A stretch of DNA of 64,000 nucleotides, from the NCBI RefSeq assembly GCF_000344805.1, contig NC_020453.1, positions 4,311,001 to 4,375,000 on the forward strand. Direction: 5' to 3'. Source of the stretch: Bradyrhizobium oligotrophicum S58 (GTDB taxonomy: Bacteria; Pseudomonadota; Alphaproteobacteria; Rhizobiales; Xanthobacteraceae). Shown here in pieces: positions 25,088-34,900 of this stretch (positions are counted from its first letter, which is position 1; each line of letters starts with the position of its first letter). A program made the translations under genes and the position numbers. The notes under the pieces were generated by a model. The model was not told where the DNA came from. It ran no database searches and saw only the letters and a program-made list of their open reading frames with translations.

Positions 25088-25462
25088 CTAGCCTGCATCC
25101 TGCGGCACGAACACGCGCAGGCGATGTCCGTCGGGATCGCGGGCGACGAAGGTCGTGCCGAAATCCATCCGCGTCGGCGCCTGAAGGATGGTCAGGCCGC
25201 GGGCCTTCCAGTCGTCGTGAATGCGCTCGACCTCCGCGGCATCGGTGACCGTGAACGCGACCTCGCTGAAGCCTGCTGCACCGCTTGCGGCCGGCTCCAC
25301 CGTGTGCCGCGACCACAGGCCCAGCATGACACCCTCGCGCAGCGGCAACATCGCGAAGGTCGGTGACTGCTCGATCACCGGGCGGCCAAGCAGGTCTGCG
25401 TAGAACGCCGCACTAGTCGGCGGGTTGTCGACATAGAGGATCAGGAAGCTGAACTCGGGCAT
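25088..25462 (-). CDS. VOC (glyoxalase/dioxygenase) superfamily protein, 124 aa
   Basis: A single vicinal-oxygen-chelate domain. The start FLILYVDNPPTSAAFYADLLG and the end ARDPDGHRLRVF are typical of this fold, with paired beta-alpha-beta-beta-beta modules at about 1-60 and 65-122. Members are metal enzymes or antibiotic-binding proteins; the metal-ligand set is not complete enough here to name a reaction. A related but distinct VOC gene lies at 28727-29101. Convergent with the DUF502 gene. Confidence 0.82.
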   Translation of the reverse strand: MPEFSFLILYVDNPPTSAAFYADLLGRPVIEQSPTFAMLPLREGVMLGLWSRHTVEPAASGAAGFSEVAFTVTDAAEVERIHDDWKARGLTILQAPTRMDFGTTFVARDPDGHRLRVFVPQDAG

Positions 25463-25737
25463 CGTCGGTCTCCGGTAAGGGCGCCGGCAGCGGCGCTTCG
25501 CCGTAGGACTAACCGAGCCTCCTGCCAGATCCTGTCAGCATCGTTCGTCGCCGAGCGCTCCGCCTCATGTGCGGCGAGCGGGCCAGCGTGCGCCTGGCGG
25601 CCGCTTTGCGCTGCATGATGATGCGTGAAAGGCACAGCCATTGTCGTCGTCGTTTCTACAACCGACAGGCGGTGGTGTTTCAATCAGTCACCGTGGAAAC
25701 ATCGGGCAAACAAAAGTAAGGCGTTGGGGAGGCGCGT

Positions 25738-27618
25738 ATGAGGCCTGTGAATCAGACGACGTTGTTGTGCGCGGTCGCGCTGTCGGGAGTGTGGCTGCAG
25801 CTGACAGGGCCCGCATCGGCCCAAACGACCTACACGCGCATCCAGGCCTTCGGCGACAGCTACGCCGACACGGGCAATCTCTGGACCTTCACCGGTGGCG
25901 CCGGCAAGCTGCCGCTCTATCCCACGGGACGCTTCAGCGGCGGCACCAATTTCGTCGACACCACCTCGACGCTGCTCGGCATTCCGCAGCTCAACTATGC
26001 GATTGGTGGTGCCCAGGCAGGCAACACCAACGTGGTCGCGCCCGGCATTCCCGGCTTCTTCCAGGAGTGGAGCGGACTGACGGGATTCTCCGGCAAGATC
26101 TCGTCGACCGATCTGGTCGAGATCTCGGTCGGCGGCAACGACGCTCGGGCCTATTACCGCGCCGGCGGCTCGCTCGCCGGCGCGCCGGTCGCTGCAGCCG
26201 TCACCGCGCAGCAGGCGATGGCTGGCATCAACGCGCTGGTCGGAGATGGCGCACGTACCATCGTGTTCACCGCCGGCGACGTCAGCACCTTGCCGGAGGC
26301 GGTTGGCAACGCCAATGCTCCGGCGGGCAAGGCCTACAGCACGACCTACAACAGCCTGATGCAATCGTCGCTTGCCGTCGTGGCGCGCTCCGGCGTGCGC
26401 GTCGAATATGTCGACACCGGGCTGGTCGGCACGCTGATCCAGGCCAATCCGTCGCGCTATGGCTTCACCAATGTCGGCGCCTGTCCGGTGGCCTGCATCG
26501 GCAATCCGGCGCTGCAGAACCAATACCTGTTCTATGTCGACGGCGTCCATCTGACCTCGCACGGCTTCGAGGTGCTGGGCCAGTACATCGTCAACCGTCT
26601 CAATGCGCCGCTGACCATCGCGCCGCAAGGCGAGGTGGCCTCGATCACGGCGATGGGGTTCGCCTCGACGCTGTTCGGCAAACTCGACCTGTTCCGGGAG
26701 ACCACAGGCTTCGCGCCATCGACCATGAACTCGTTCGCCGCCGTGACCAAGGCGCCTTATGGCAAGGCCCCGCCGCTGGCGCCGGTCAGCCCGTGGTCGT
26801 TCTACATGCAGGGCAATGGCGGCCTCAGCGACCGCCAGGGCAATGCCGCCGCGAACGGCTTCAATCTCGACAGTATCGGCGGCACGATCGGCGTCGAGTA
26901 CCGGCTGTCGGCGAACGCCATGATCGGCACCGCGTTCGACTACTCCAATCCGCGGGCGCGGCTGTTCAACAACACCGGTACCACGGATGCCAACTCCTAT
27001 CAGATCGGCCTCTACGGCGCCTGGGCCAACAGCAACCTGTTTGCCCAAGGCCTCGCCACGATCGGCCATCAGGACTATCGCAACACGCGTCCCGGGATCG
27101 TCGATATCATCACCTCGAATCCCGGCGGCACGACCTTCGTTGCGGCGGGCAAGGCCGGCTATCTGTTCGATGCCGGCACGGCCAAGCTCGGGCCGATCGG
27201 CGGGCTGACCTATGCGCGGGCTCGCGTCGACGGTTTCACCGAGGCCGGCGATCCCGCGCTCACGCTCACGGTCGGCTCGCAGACCGCCGAGACCCTGATC
27301 GGCAGCATCGGCGTGCAACTGCGGACGCCGTTCCAGGTGCAGGGCGCCACCATCAACCCGTACCTGAACCTGACACTCGATGACGACATCATCGGCAATG
27401 GCCGCCTGATCCAGTACAGCGCGACGTCGGCGCCGGTCATCGTCAACAATTGGAGCGTCCCGAACGGCACCTCGCATGACGTCTATGGACGGATCAGCGC
27501 GGGCGTCGTGGCGCCGTTCTGGAGCAATGTGGCGCTGACGGCGAACGTCTCGCGCACCATCGGGCGGACCGGAGGCGACGACTTCTTCGGCAGTGGGGGG
27601 CTGAAGATCTCGTTCTGA
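25738..27618 (+). CDS. GDSL esterase autotransporter (EstA-like), 626 aa
   Basis: Predicted surface-exposed or outer-membrane lipase/esterase of type V secretion. A signal peptide (1-29, cleavage after ASAQ) precedes a GDSL passenger (about 33-300): nucleophile S41 in AFGDSYADTGN, oxyanion block GGND, and catalytic D268/H271 in VDGVHLT. A beta-barrel domain fills about 355-626 with repeating amphipathic strands (GVEYRLSANAMIGTAFDYS), ending in Phe as autotransporters do (LKISF). ATG 25738 has GGGGAGG 7 bases upstream. Comparable enzymes affect motility and biofilm in pseudomonads; the role here is unknown. Confidence 0.92.
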   Translation: MRPVNQTTLLCAVALSGVWLQLTGPASAQTTYTRIQAFGDSYADTGNLWTFTGGAGKLPLYPTGRFSGGTNFVDTTSTLLGIPQLNYAIGGAQAGNTNVVAPGIPGFFQEWSGLTGFSGKISSTDLVEISVGGNDARAYYRAGGSLAGAPVAAAVTAQQAMAGINALVGDGARTIVFTAGDVSTLPEAVGNANAPAGKAYSTTYNSLMQSSLAVVARSGVRVEYVDTGLVGTLIQANPSRYGFTNVGACPVACIGNPALQNQYLFYVDGVHLTSHGFEVLGQYIVNRLNAPLTIAPQGEVASITAMGFASTLFGKLDLFRETTGFAPSTMNSFAAVTKAPYGKAPPLAPVSPWSFYMQGNGGLSDRQGNAAANGFNLDSIGGTIGVEYRLSANAMIGTAFDYSNPRARLFNNTGTTDANSYQIGLYGAWANSNLFAQGLATIGHQDYRNTRPGIVDIITSNPGGTTFVAAGKAGYLFDAGTAKLGPIGGLTYARARVDGFTEAGDPALTLTVGSQTAETLIGSIGVQLRTPFQVQGATINPYLNLTLDDDIIGNGRLIQYSATSAPVIVNNWSVPNGTSHDVYGRISAGVVAPFWSNVALTANVSRTIGRTGGDDFFGSGGLKISF

Positions 27619-27771
27619 GGTCGGCCGGGGCAGCAGACGTTCCGGGGGCGGCGTTGCTGCGGCGGCAAGGCGGGGGCAGTCCGGAAGGGCTGCCCCTCGC
27701 TTTTCGTGTCTTCAGTTTTGCCGGGGCGCGCGTAGTCTCCGAGGCTGCTGTCCGAATCGGAGTCCATCATC

Positions 27772-28626
27772 ATGCCCCCCAGCATTGCCGTCATCGCGCC
27801 CGGCGCCATGGGCAGCGCGGTCGCTGCCCGCCTCGTCGAACACGGCTGCAAGGTGCTGACCTCGCTCGACGGACGTAGCGCGGCGACGCGGACGCGGGCG
27901 GCCGCGGCCGGCATGACGGCCGCGAGCGATGCCGAGATCGCCGGCGCCGACATCATCCTGTCGATCGTGCCGCCCGGCGAGGCGTTGGCGCTGGCCGAGC
28001 AGCTCGCGACGGTGATCAACCGCAACACCAAGAAGCCGGTCATCGTCGACTGCAACGCCGTCAACGTCGAGACCATCAGGAGGATCGCGGACATCGTGCT
28101 GTCGTCAGGCGCGCGCCTGGTCGACGCCGCCATCATCGGCCTGCCGCCGAAGCCTGGAACGTCCGGCCCCGCCTTCCATGTCAGCGGCGAAGCCGCCGCC
28201 GACGTCGCGGTGCTGGGCCAGCTCGGCCTCGATCTGCGCCTGATCGAAGGCCCGATCGGCGCGGCCTCGGCGCTGAAGATGTCCTATGCCGGCATCAACA
28301 AGGGATTGACCGGGCTCGGCGCCGCGATGGTATTGGCGGCGACGCGCGCCGGCGCGGCGGACGCGCTGCGCGATGAGCTCGCGTCGAGCGCGCCGCATAT
28401 CCACGCGCGGCTCGGCAATGCGCTGCCGGACATGCTGCCCAAGGCCTATCGCTGGGTCGCCGAAATGCGCGAGATCGCCGGCTTCCTGGGGCCGGAGCAT
28501 CCGGCGGCGATGATCTATGAGGGGTTCGCGCGGCTGTTCGAGCACCTCGCGGCCGATGTGCAGGGGCAGGGCACCGAGGCAGCGCAGATCGTGGCGTTCG
28601 CCGAGCGCTGCAGGGCGAAGAAGTGA
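27772..28626 (+). CDS. NAD(P)-binding beta-hydroxyacid-dehydrogenase-like protein, 284 aa
   Basis: An N-terminal Rossmann domain begins IAVIAPGAMGSAVAARL (about 5-21), with Ala in place of Gly in the first GxGxxG position (APGAMG). This is the 6-phosphogluconate/3-hydroxyisobutyrate dehydrogenase superfamily. The C-terminal helical domain (about 170-280, LKMSYAGINKGLTGLGAAM) matches the DUF1932 type, with Lys of SYAGINKG as likely catalytic residue. Substrate unknown. It follows the autotransporter by 153 bp. Confidence 0.85.
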   Translation: MPPSIAVIAPGAMGSAVAARLVEHGCKVLTSLDGRSAATRTRAAAAGMTAASDAEIAGADIILSIVPPGEALALAEQLATVINRNTKKPVIVDCNAVNVETIRRIADIVLSSGARLVDAAIIGLPPKPGTSGPAFHVSGEAAADVAVLGQLGLDLRLIEGPIGAASALKMSYAGINKGLTGLGAAMVLAATRAGAADALRDELASSAPHIHARLGNALPDMLPKAYRWVAEMREIAGFLGPEHPAAMIYEGFARLFEHLAADVQGQGTEAAQIVAFAERCRAKK

Positions 28627-28726
28627 CGCCGGGTTTTCGACGCGCTATCGCAGGTGAAGCTGGCCGAGTTGCGGTTCAGCGGAGTTCGACAGCATCATCC
28701 GTCGAGTTCAGGAGCGCTTGATTCGT

Positions 28727-29101
28727 TCAGGCGGACGACCCGGTCCCGAATGTCAGTTGATTGCCGTCGAGATCGACAACGTCAAAGTCGCGCATGCCGT
28801 AGTCGTAGTTCTGCGGCGCCTGGATCACGTTGGCGCCGCGCGACACCAGCTCGGCATATACGCGGTCGACGTCCTTGACGAAGACGCAGATGCCGCCGTG
28901 GCCCGGCAGCCGCTTGGTGTTCTGAGCCGCGAGGAGGTGCAAGGCAACGTCGTCACGGCACAAGCACGCATAGGATATCGGGTTGCCATATTCGAAGGTG
29001 ACGGCGAAGCCGAGCGCATCGCGGTAATGGCCGATGCTGTCGGCCATGTTGCTGACGACAAACACGGTTGCAACCCCTACCAGCGTCGGTTGATCTTCCA
29101 T
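28727..29101 (-). CDS. VOC (glyoxalase/bleomycin-resistance type) protein, 124 aa
   Basis: A single VOC domain: VATVFVVSNMADSIGHYRDA at about 9-28, FEYGNP, then GICVFVKDVDRVYAELVSRG and a typical C-terminal RDFDVVDLDGNQLTFG. The closing strand with DLDGNQLTF carries the Glu/Gln position used in metal binding in some members (Gln here). Closest in style to bleomycin-resistance-like proteins, but no function can be assigned. Convergent with the dehydrogenase gene. Confidence 0.82.
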   Translation of the reverse strand: MEDQPTLVGVATVFVVSNMADSIGHYRDALGFAVTFEYGNPISYACLCRDDVALHLLAAQNTKRLPGHGGICVFVKDVDRVYAELVSRGANVIQAPQNYDYGMRDFDVVDLDGNQLTFGTGSSA

Positions 29102-29403
29102 CCGGGCCTCCCGCTTCCGCTTGAGCCGCTTTGCCGCAGAGATTAGCAGAGATGTGTGCCTTTGGCCTGGCCTCTCTCGTGCGAGCTGCAGTCCGGGTGC
29201 AAGCGATCAGGGGACGAGCTGCCGCAATCGGCCAGTGCGATCGCGAAAGCTCGGGCGCTTCCTGCCGCGAGGCTGCCGATCCGTGCCTGCGAAGCTGTTG
29301 ACCATGAGGGCGTGAGCGACCAAACGTCTTCATCGCGACGCCGATGCGACTCCTCCGAAGGGTCGTGCGCTGCCGGCCATGCCGATCCGGACCCCGCTTA
29401 TGC
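29102..29403. other. Intergenic, no gene supported
   Basis: 302 bp between the VOC gene and the 3' end of recG, both on the minus strand. Open frames here lack starts with ribosome sites. No strong hairpin was found. Confidence 0.45.
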
Positions 29404-31506
29404 TCACCCCGCCGTCAGCAGCGGGATCGCCTCGTCGCGTTCGTAGAGATAGAGCAGGCAGCGCAAGGCATCGCTCCGGGGGCCCTTCAGCTTGGGATCC
29501 TCTTTTAGGATCCGCAGCGCCTCGTCGCGGGCCTGGGTGATCAGCTGGGCATGCACCTCGGGGCGGGCGATGCGGTAGCCTGGCAGGCCGCTCTGGCGGA
29601 TGCCGAGCACGTCGCCTTCGCCGCGCAGCTTGAGATCCTCCTCGGCGATGCGAAAGCCGTCGGTGGTCTCGCGGATCACTGCGAGCCGCGCCTTCGACAT
29701 CTGCCCGAGCGGCTCGTGATAGAGCAGGATGCAGGTCGAGGCCTCCGAGCCGCGGCCGATGCGGCCGCGCAGCTGGTGCAGCTGCGCCAAGCCGAAGCGC
29801 TCGGCATTCTCGATCACCATGATGCTCGCTGCCGGCACGTCGACGCCCACCTCGACGACGGTGGTGGCCACCAGCAGCCGCAGCTCATGAGCCGCGAACC
29901 GGCCCATGACGTCGTCCTTCTCACTGCCTTTCATCTTGCCATGGACTAGCCCGACACGTTCGCCGAAGCGCTCACGCAGGCTCTCGAAGCGATCGGTGGC
30001 GTTGGTGAGATGATCGATGCCCTCGGCCTCGGATTCCTCGACCAGGGGGCAGATCCAGTACACCAGCTTGCCGGCATCGAGCGCACGGCCGACGGCGTCG
30101 ATGACCTCGCCGAGCCTCGTATCGGCCACCGCACGCGTGTCGATCGGCTGGCGGCCGGCCGGCTTTTCACGCAGCTCGGAAATGTCCATGTCGCCAAAAT
30201 ACGTCAGGACCAGCGTGCGCGGGATCGGCGTCGCGGAGAGCACCAGCACGTCGACGGCGTCGCCCTTCGAGGTCAGCGCCAGCCGCTCGCGCACGCCGAA
30301 GCGATGCTGCTCGTCGACGATGGCGAGCGCGAGCGATTTGAACACGACGTCGTCCTGGATCAGCGCGTGGGTGCCGATGAGGACGTCGATCTCGCCAGCT
30401 TCCAGACGAGCCAGGATGTCGCGGCGCTCCTTGCCCTTCTCGCGCCCCGTGAGAATGGCCACGCTCATCCCGGCGCGCTCGGCGAGCGGCGTGATGGTCT
30501 TGGCATGCTGGCGCGCCAAGATCTCGGTCGGCGCCATCAGCGCGGCCTGCTTGCCGGCCTCGGCGACGGCAGCCGCCGCCAGCAGCGCCACCACCGTCTT
30601 GCCCGAGCCGACATCGCCCTGCAGCAGCCGCAGCATGCGGACCGGCTTTTCGAGATCGGCGGCTATCGCTTCGATCGCCTGGGCCTGTGAGTTCGTCAGC
30701 GCATAGGGCAGGGCATCGATGACCTTGCGGCGCAGATGGCCGTCGCCGGCATGGCGGTTGCCCGCGGGCCGGCGCAATTGCGCCCGGACCAGCGCCAGGG
30801 CCAATTGGCCGGCGAGCAATTCGTCGAAAGCGAGCCGCGACCAGAACCGGTTCTCGGGGAGGATGTCCGTCAGCTCCTGCGGCACATGCACCCGCGTCAG
30901 CGCCTCCCTCAAGGACGGGAAGTTGCAGCGGCTGAGCACCTCCGGGCTGATCCATTCCGGAATCTCCGGCAGCTTGGTCAGCGCCGCCGCGATCGCCCGC
31001 CGCAGCGAGCCCAGCGCGAGGCCTTCGGTCAGCGGATAGACCGGGTCGATCCCTGACAGCTTGGCAAAGGCCGCTTCGTCCAGGATCGGGTGGGGGTGCA
31101 CGATCTGCGGGATGCCGTCATACATCTGGACGGTGCCGGAGACGTAGCGCTTGGCGCCCACCGGCAGGATCTTCTCGATGTAGTCGCCCTTGGGTCGGAA
31201 GAAGGTCAGCACGACGTCGCCGGTCTCGTCGCTGGCGTAAACCAGATAGGGCGCACGCGCATTGCGCGACGGGCGGTGGCGATCGACCGTCACCTCCAGC
31301 GTCACGACGGTTCCGACCTCGACGTCGCGCACCTTGGGCCGGTTGCGGCGGTCGATCACGCTGGCCGGCAGATGCAGCAGCAGGTCGACCAGACGCGGCG
31401 TCTCGCTGCAGCTGAGCAGATAGCGCAGCAGCTTGTCCTGCTTCGGCCCGACCCCGGAGAGGGTGGTGACCGGCGCGAACAGGGGATTGAGGACGCTAGG
31501 GCGCAT
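29404..31506 (-). CDS. recG: ATP-dependent DNA helicase RecG, 700 aa
   Basis: Branch-migrating helicase that remodels stalled forks and recombination intermediates. An N-terminal wedge/OB domain (about 60-165) precedes the helicase core: Walker A GDVGSGKT, Walker B VDEQHRFG (DEQH), LSATPIPRT (motif III) and QLRGRIGRGSEAS (motif VI). ATG 31506 (MRPSVLNPLFAPV) gives the usual length and precedes the conserved GVGPKQ; an extended frame upstream is discounted. It is divergent from sdhE-mfd, a common alphaproteobacterial arrangement. Confidence 0.96.
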   Translation of the reverse strand: MRPSVLNPLFAPVTTLSGVGPKQDKLLRYLLSCSETPRLVDLLLHLPASVIDRRNRPKVRDVEVGTVVTLEVTVDRHRPSRNARAPYLVYASDETGDVVLTFFRPKGDYIEKILPVGAKRYVSGTVQMYDGIPQIVHPHPILDEAAFAKLSGIDPVYPLTEGLALGSLRRAIAAALTKLPEIPEWISPEVLSRCNFPSLREALTRVHVPQELTDILPENRFWSRLAFDELLAGQLALALVRAQLRRPAGNRHAGDGHLRRKVIDALPYALTNSQAQAIEAIAADLEKPVRMLRLLQGDVGSGKTVVALLAAAAVAEAGKQAALMAPTEILARQHAKTITPLAERAGMSVAILTGREKGKERRDILARLEAGEIDVLIGTHALIQDDVVFKSLALAIVDEQHRFGVRERLALTSKGDAVDVLVLSATPIPRTLVLTYFGDMDISELREKPAGRQPIDTRAVADTRLGEVIDAVGRALDAGKLVYWICPLVEESEAEGIDHLTNATDRFESLRERFGERVGLVHGKMKGSEKDDVMGRFAAHELRLLVATTVVEVGVDVPAASIMVIENAERFGLAQLHQLRGRIGRGSEASTCILLYHEPLGQMSKARLAVIRETTDGFRIAEEDLKLRGEGDVLGIRQSGLPGYRIARPEVHAQLITQARDEALRILKEDPKLKGPRSDALRCLLYLYERDEAIPLLTAG

Positions 31507-31701
31507 GGATTGAACACTTAAAGCGGTTTGAGGGCCGGAATAGCCGTAACGGTCACGACATCCACCTCTTTTTTCATCGGTTTCAGGGGCACGGCATGCT
31601 GGTTCTGCGCCCGGGAGGGCTGACACAAGCCCCGCGCGCCGCTATATCGAACCGCGCCCGGCACCGTCCGGGCTTTCGGCGTTGTACTGCAGGATACCGC
31701 G

Positions 31702-31989
31702 ATGACAGGGACCACCCGATCGAGCCAAGGCCTAGACGACCGCCGCAAGCGGCTGCTGTTCCGCTGCTGGCACCGCGGCACCCGCGAGATGGACCTGGTT
31801 CTCGGCCGCTTCGCCGACGCCGAGATCGGCACCCTGGCCGAGAATGAACTGGCCGAACTCGAGCAGCTCCTGGAAGTCCCGGACCCGGATTTCTATGCCG
31901 CGATCACCGGCGCCCGGCCGTTGCCGCCTGAGCAGACGCCGGCGCTGTTCGCGCGCATCAAGGCGTTCCGCGCGGTGGATGCCGATTGA
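31702..31989 (+). CDS. sdhE: FAD assembly factor SdhE, 95 aa
   Basis: Helps covalent attachment of FAD to the succinate dehydrogenase flavoprotein. The signature RGTREMD at about residues 25-31 matches the RGxxE motif of the SdhE/DUF339 family, followed by LGRFADAEIGTLAENEL. Five helices and small size are typical. Its stop overlaps the mfd start by one base (TGATG), so the two are translationally coupled. Confidence 0.93.
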   Translation: MTGTTRSSQGLDDRRKRLLFRCWHRGTREMDLVLGRFADAEIGTLAENELAELEQLLEVPDPDFYAAITGARPLPPEQTPALFARIKAFRAVDAD

Positions 31990-34900
31990 TGAAGAGCCCG
32001 GTCAAGTCGCCTGCCGAGCACCTCGCGCCGGGGCGCGCGCTGACGCTGGCCAACGTCGCAGAGGGCGCCGAAGGCCTCGTCGTCTCCGACCTCGCCCGCG
32101 CGATTGCCGCCAAGCCGAAGCCTCCGGCGGTGAGCCTCGCCGTCGTCTGCCGCGATGGCAATCGGATGCAGCAGCTGGCACGGGCGCTGGACTTCTTTGC
32201 TCCCGATCTGCCCGTGATGCAGTTCCCGGCCTGGGACTGCCAGCCTTACGACCGCGTCTCGCCGCATGGCGGCATCCTGGCCCAGCGCGTGACCACTTTG
32301 GCGCGGCTGTCGCGCCTCGCCGGCAGCGACAAGCCGCTGATCGTGCTGACCACCGTGAATGCCATCGTGCAGCGGGTGCCGTCGCGCGACACCATGGCGG
32401 GGCAGGCGCTGTCGGTCGCGCCCGGCCATGTCGTGCCGATGGACTCCGTCGTCGCCTGGCTCGAGCACAACGGCTACCACCGATCGTCGACCGTGCGTGA
32501 GAGCGGCGAATATGCCGTCCGCGGCGGCATCCTCGATCTGTTTCCGGCCGGCCTCGATCAGCCGGTCCGCTTCGACTTCTTCGGCGACAGCCTGGAATCG
32601 ATCCGCACCTTCGACGCCGAGACCCAGCGCACCTTGCTCGACATGCGCTCGCTCGACCTGGTGCCGGTGTCCGAATTCCAGCTCGTCACCGACACCATCC
32701 GCCGCTTCCGCATGGGCTATGTCGCCGAGTTCGGCGCGCCCGAGCGCGACGACGCGCTGTACGAGGCGGTCAGCGAAGGCCGGCGCTATCCCGGCATGGA
32801 GCACTGGCTGCCGCTGTTCCACGACAAGATGGAGACCTTGTTCGACTACCTGCCGAACACGCCCGTCGTGATCGAGCCGCAGGGCGAGGACGCGGCACGC
32901 GAACGCTTCAAGCAGATCATCGACTACTACGACGCGCGCCGCGAGGCGATGGAGCATCCCGGCGGCGGCGCGATCTACAAGCCGCTGACGGTCGACCGGC
33001 TGTATCTGACGTCGTCCGAATGGGCTGAACGGCTGGCCACCGTGCCGCTGGCGCGGATGACGCAGTTCGCCGTGCCGGAAGGCACCGGTGTGGTGGACAT
33101 CGGCGCGCGGCAGGGCCGCAGCTTTGCGCCCGAGCGCAACGATGCTGCGGTCAACGTGTTCGAGGCCGTGGTGGCGCATGTGCAGGCGCTGCAGTCGGTG
33201 CGCAAGAAGGTCGTGATCGCGCTGTGGAGCGAAGGCTCGCGCGACCGCATGGCCAGCATGTTGAAGGACCACAAGCTGATCCACGTCACCAGCGTCAACA
33301 CCTGGCGCGTGGTGCAGGCGACGCCGCGCAACGAGACCATGCTCGCGCTGCTGGGTCTGGAGACCGGTTTCGAGACCGACCAGATCGCCGTCATCTCCGA
33401 GCAGGACATTCTCGGCGACCGCCTGGTGCGACCGCGCAAGGCGAGCCGCAAGCTCGACAACTTCATCTCCGAAGTGACAAGCCTCGCGGTCGGCGACATC
33501 GTCGTCCATGTCGATCACGGCATCGGCCGCTTCGTCGGCCTGCAGACGCTCGAAGTCGCCGGCGCGCCGCATGACTGTCTCGAGCTGCGCTATGCCGGTG
33601 AGACCAAGCTGTATCTGCCGGTCGAGAACATCGAGCTGCTGTCGCGCTACGGCTCTGACCAGACCAATGTCGAGCTCGACAGGCTCGGCGGCTCCGGCTG
33701 GCAGACCCGCAAGGCCAAGCTGAAGAACCGCATCCGCGAAATGGCCGGCGAGCTGATCAAGATCGCCGCCGAGCGCATGCTGCACGAGGCGCCGAAGCTG
33801 CCGGTGCAGGCCGGCCTCTATGACGAGTTCTGCGCGCGCTTCCCCTACGACGAGACCGAGGACCAGCTCGGCGCCATCCAGGCGACACTTGCCGATCTCG
33901 AAGCGGGACGGCCGATGGACCGGCTGGTCTGCGGCGACGTCGGCTTCGGCAAGACCGAGGTGGCGCTGCGCGCGGCCTTTGCGGTCGCGCTCGAAGGCAA
34001 GCAGGTGGCGGTCGTCGTGCCGACCACGCTTCTCGCCCGCCAGCACGCCAAGACCTTCACCGAGCGCTTCAAGGGTTTTCCGGTCAACGTCGCGCAGGCG
34101 TCGCGCCTTGTCTCGACCAAGGAGCTCAACCAGGTCAAGAAGGGCCTCACCGACGGCTCGGTCGACATCGTCGTCGGCACCCACGCGCTGCTCGGCAAAG
34201 CGATCAAGTTCCGCGACCTCGGCCTCGTCATCGTCGACGAGGAGCAACATTTCGGCGTCAGCCACAAGGAGCGGCTGAAGCAGTTGCGCGCGGAAGTCCA
34301 CGTGCTGACGTTGTCGGCGACGCCGATCCCGCGCACGCTGCAACTTGCTTTGACGGGCGTGCGCGAGCTGTCGATCATCGCTTCTCCACCGGTCGACCGT
34401 CTGGCCGTGCGCACCTTCGTGGCGCCGCATGATCCGGTGATGATCCGCGAGGCCCTGCTGCGCGAGCGCTATCGCGGCGGCCAAGCGTTCTACGTCGTGC
34501 CGCGCATCGACGATCTCGCCGAGGTCAAGGAATTCCTCGACAAGACCGTGCCGGAAATGAAGGTCGCGGTCGCGCATGGCCAGATGGCGCCGACCGTGAT
34601 CGAGGATATCATCTCGGCGTTCTACGACGGCAAGTTCGACATTCTGCTGTCGACGACGATCGTCGAGTCGGGCCTCGACATTCCCCGCGCCAACACGCTG
34701 ATCGTGCACCGCGCCGACATGTTCGGCCTCGCCCAGCTCTATCAGCTGCGCGGCCGCGTCGGCCGCTCCAAGCTGCGCGCCTACGCGCTGTTCACCTTGC
34801 CGTCCACGCACAAGATCAGCCCGCAGGCCGAGAAGCGCCTGGGCGTGCTGCAGTCGCTGGAGACGCTTGGGGCGGGCTTCCAGCTCGCCAGCCACGATCT

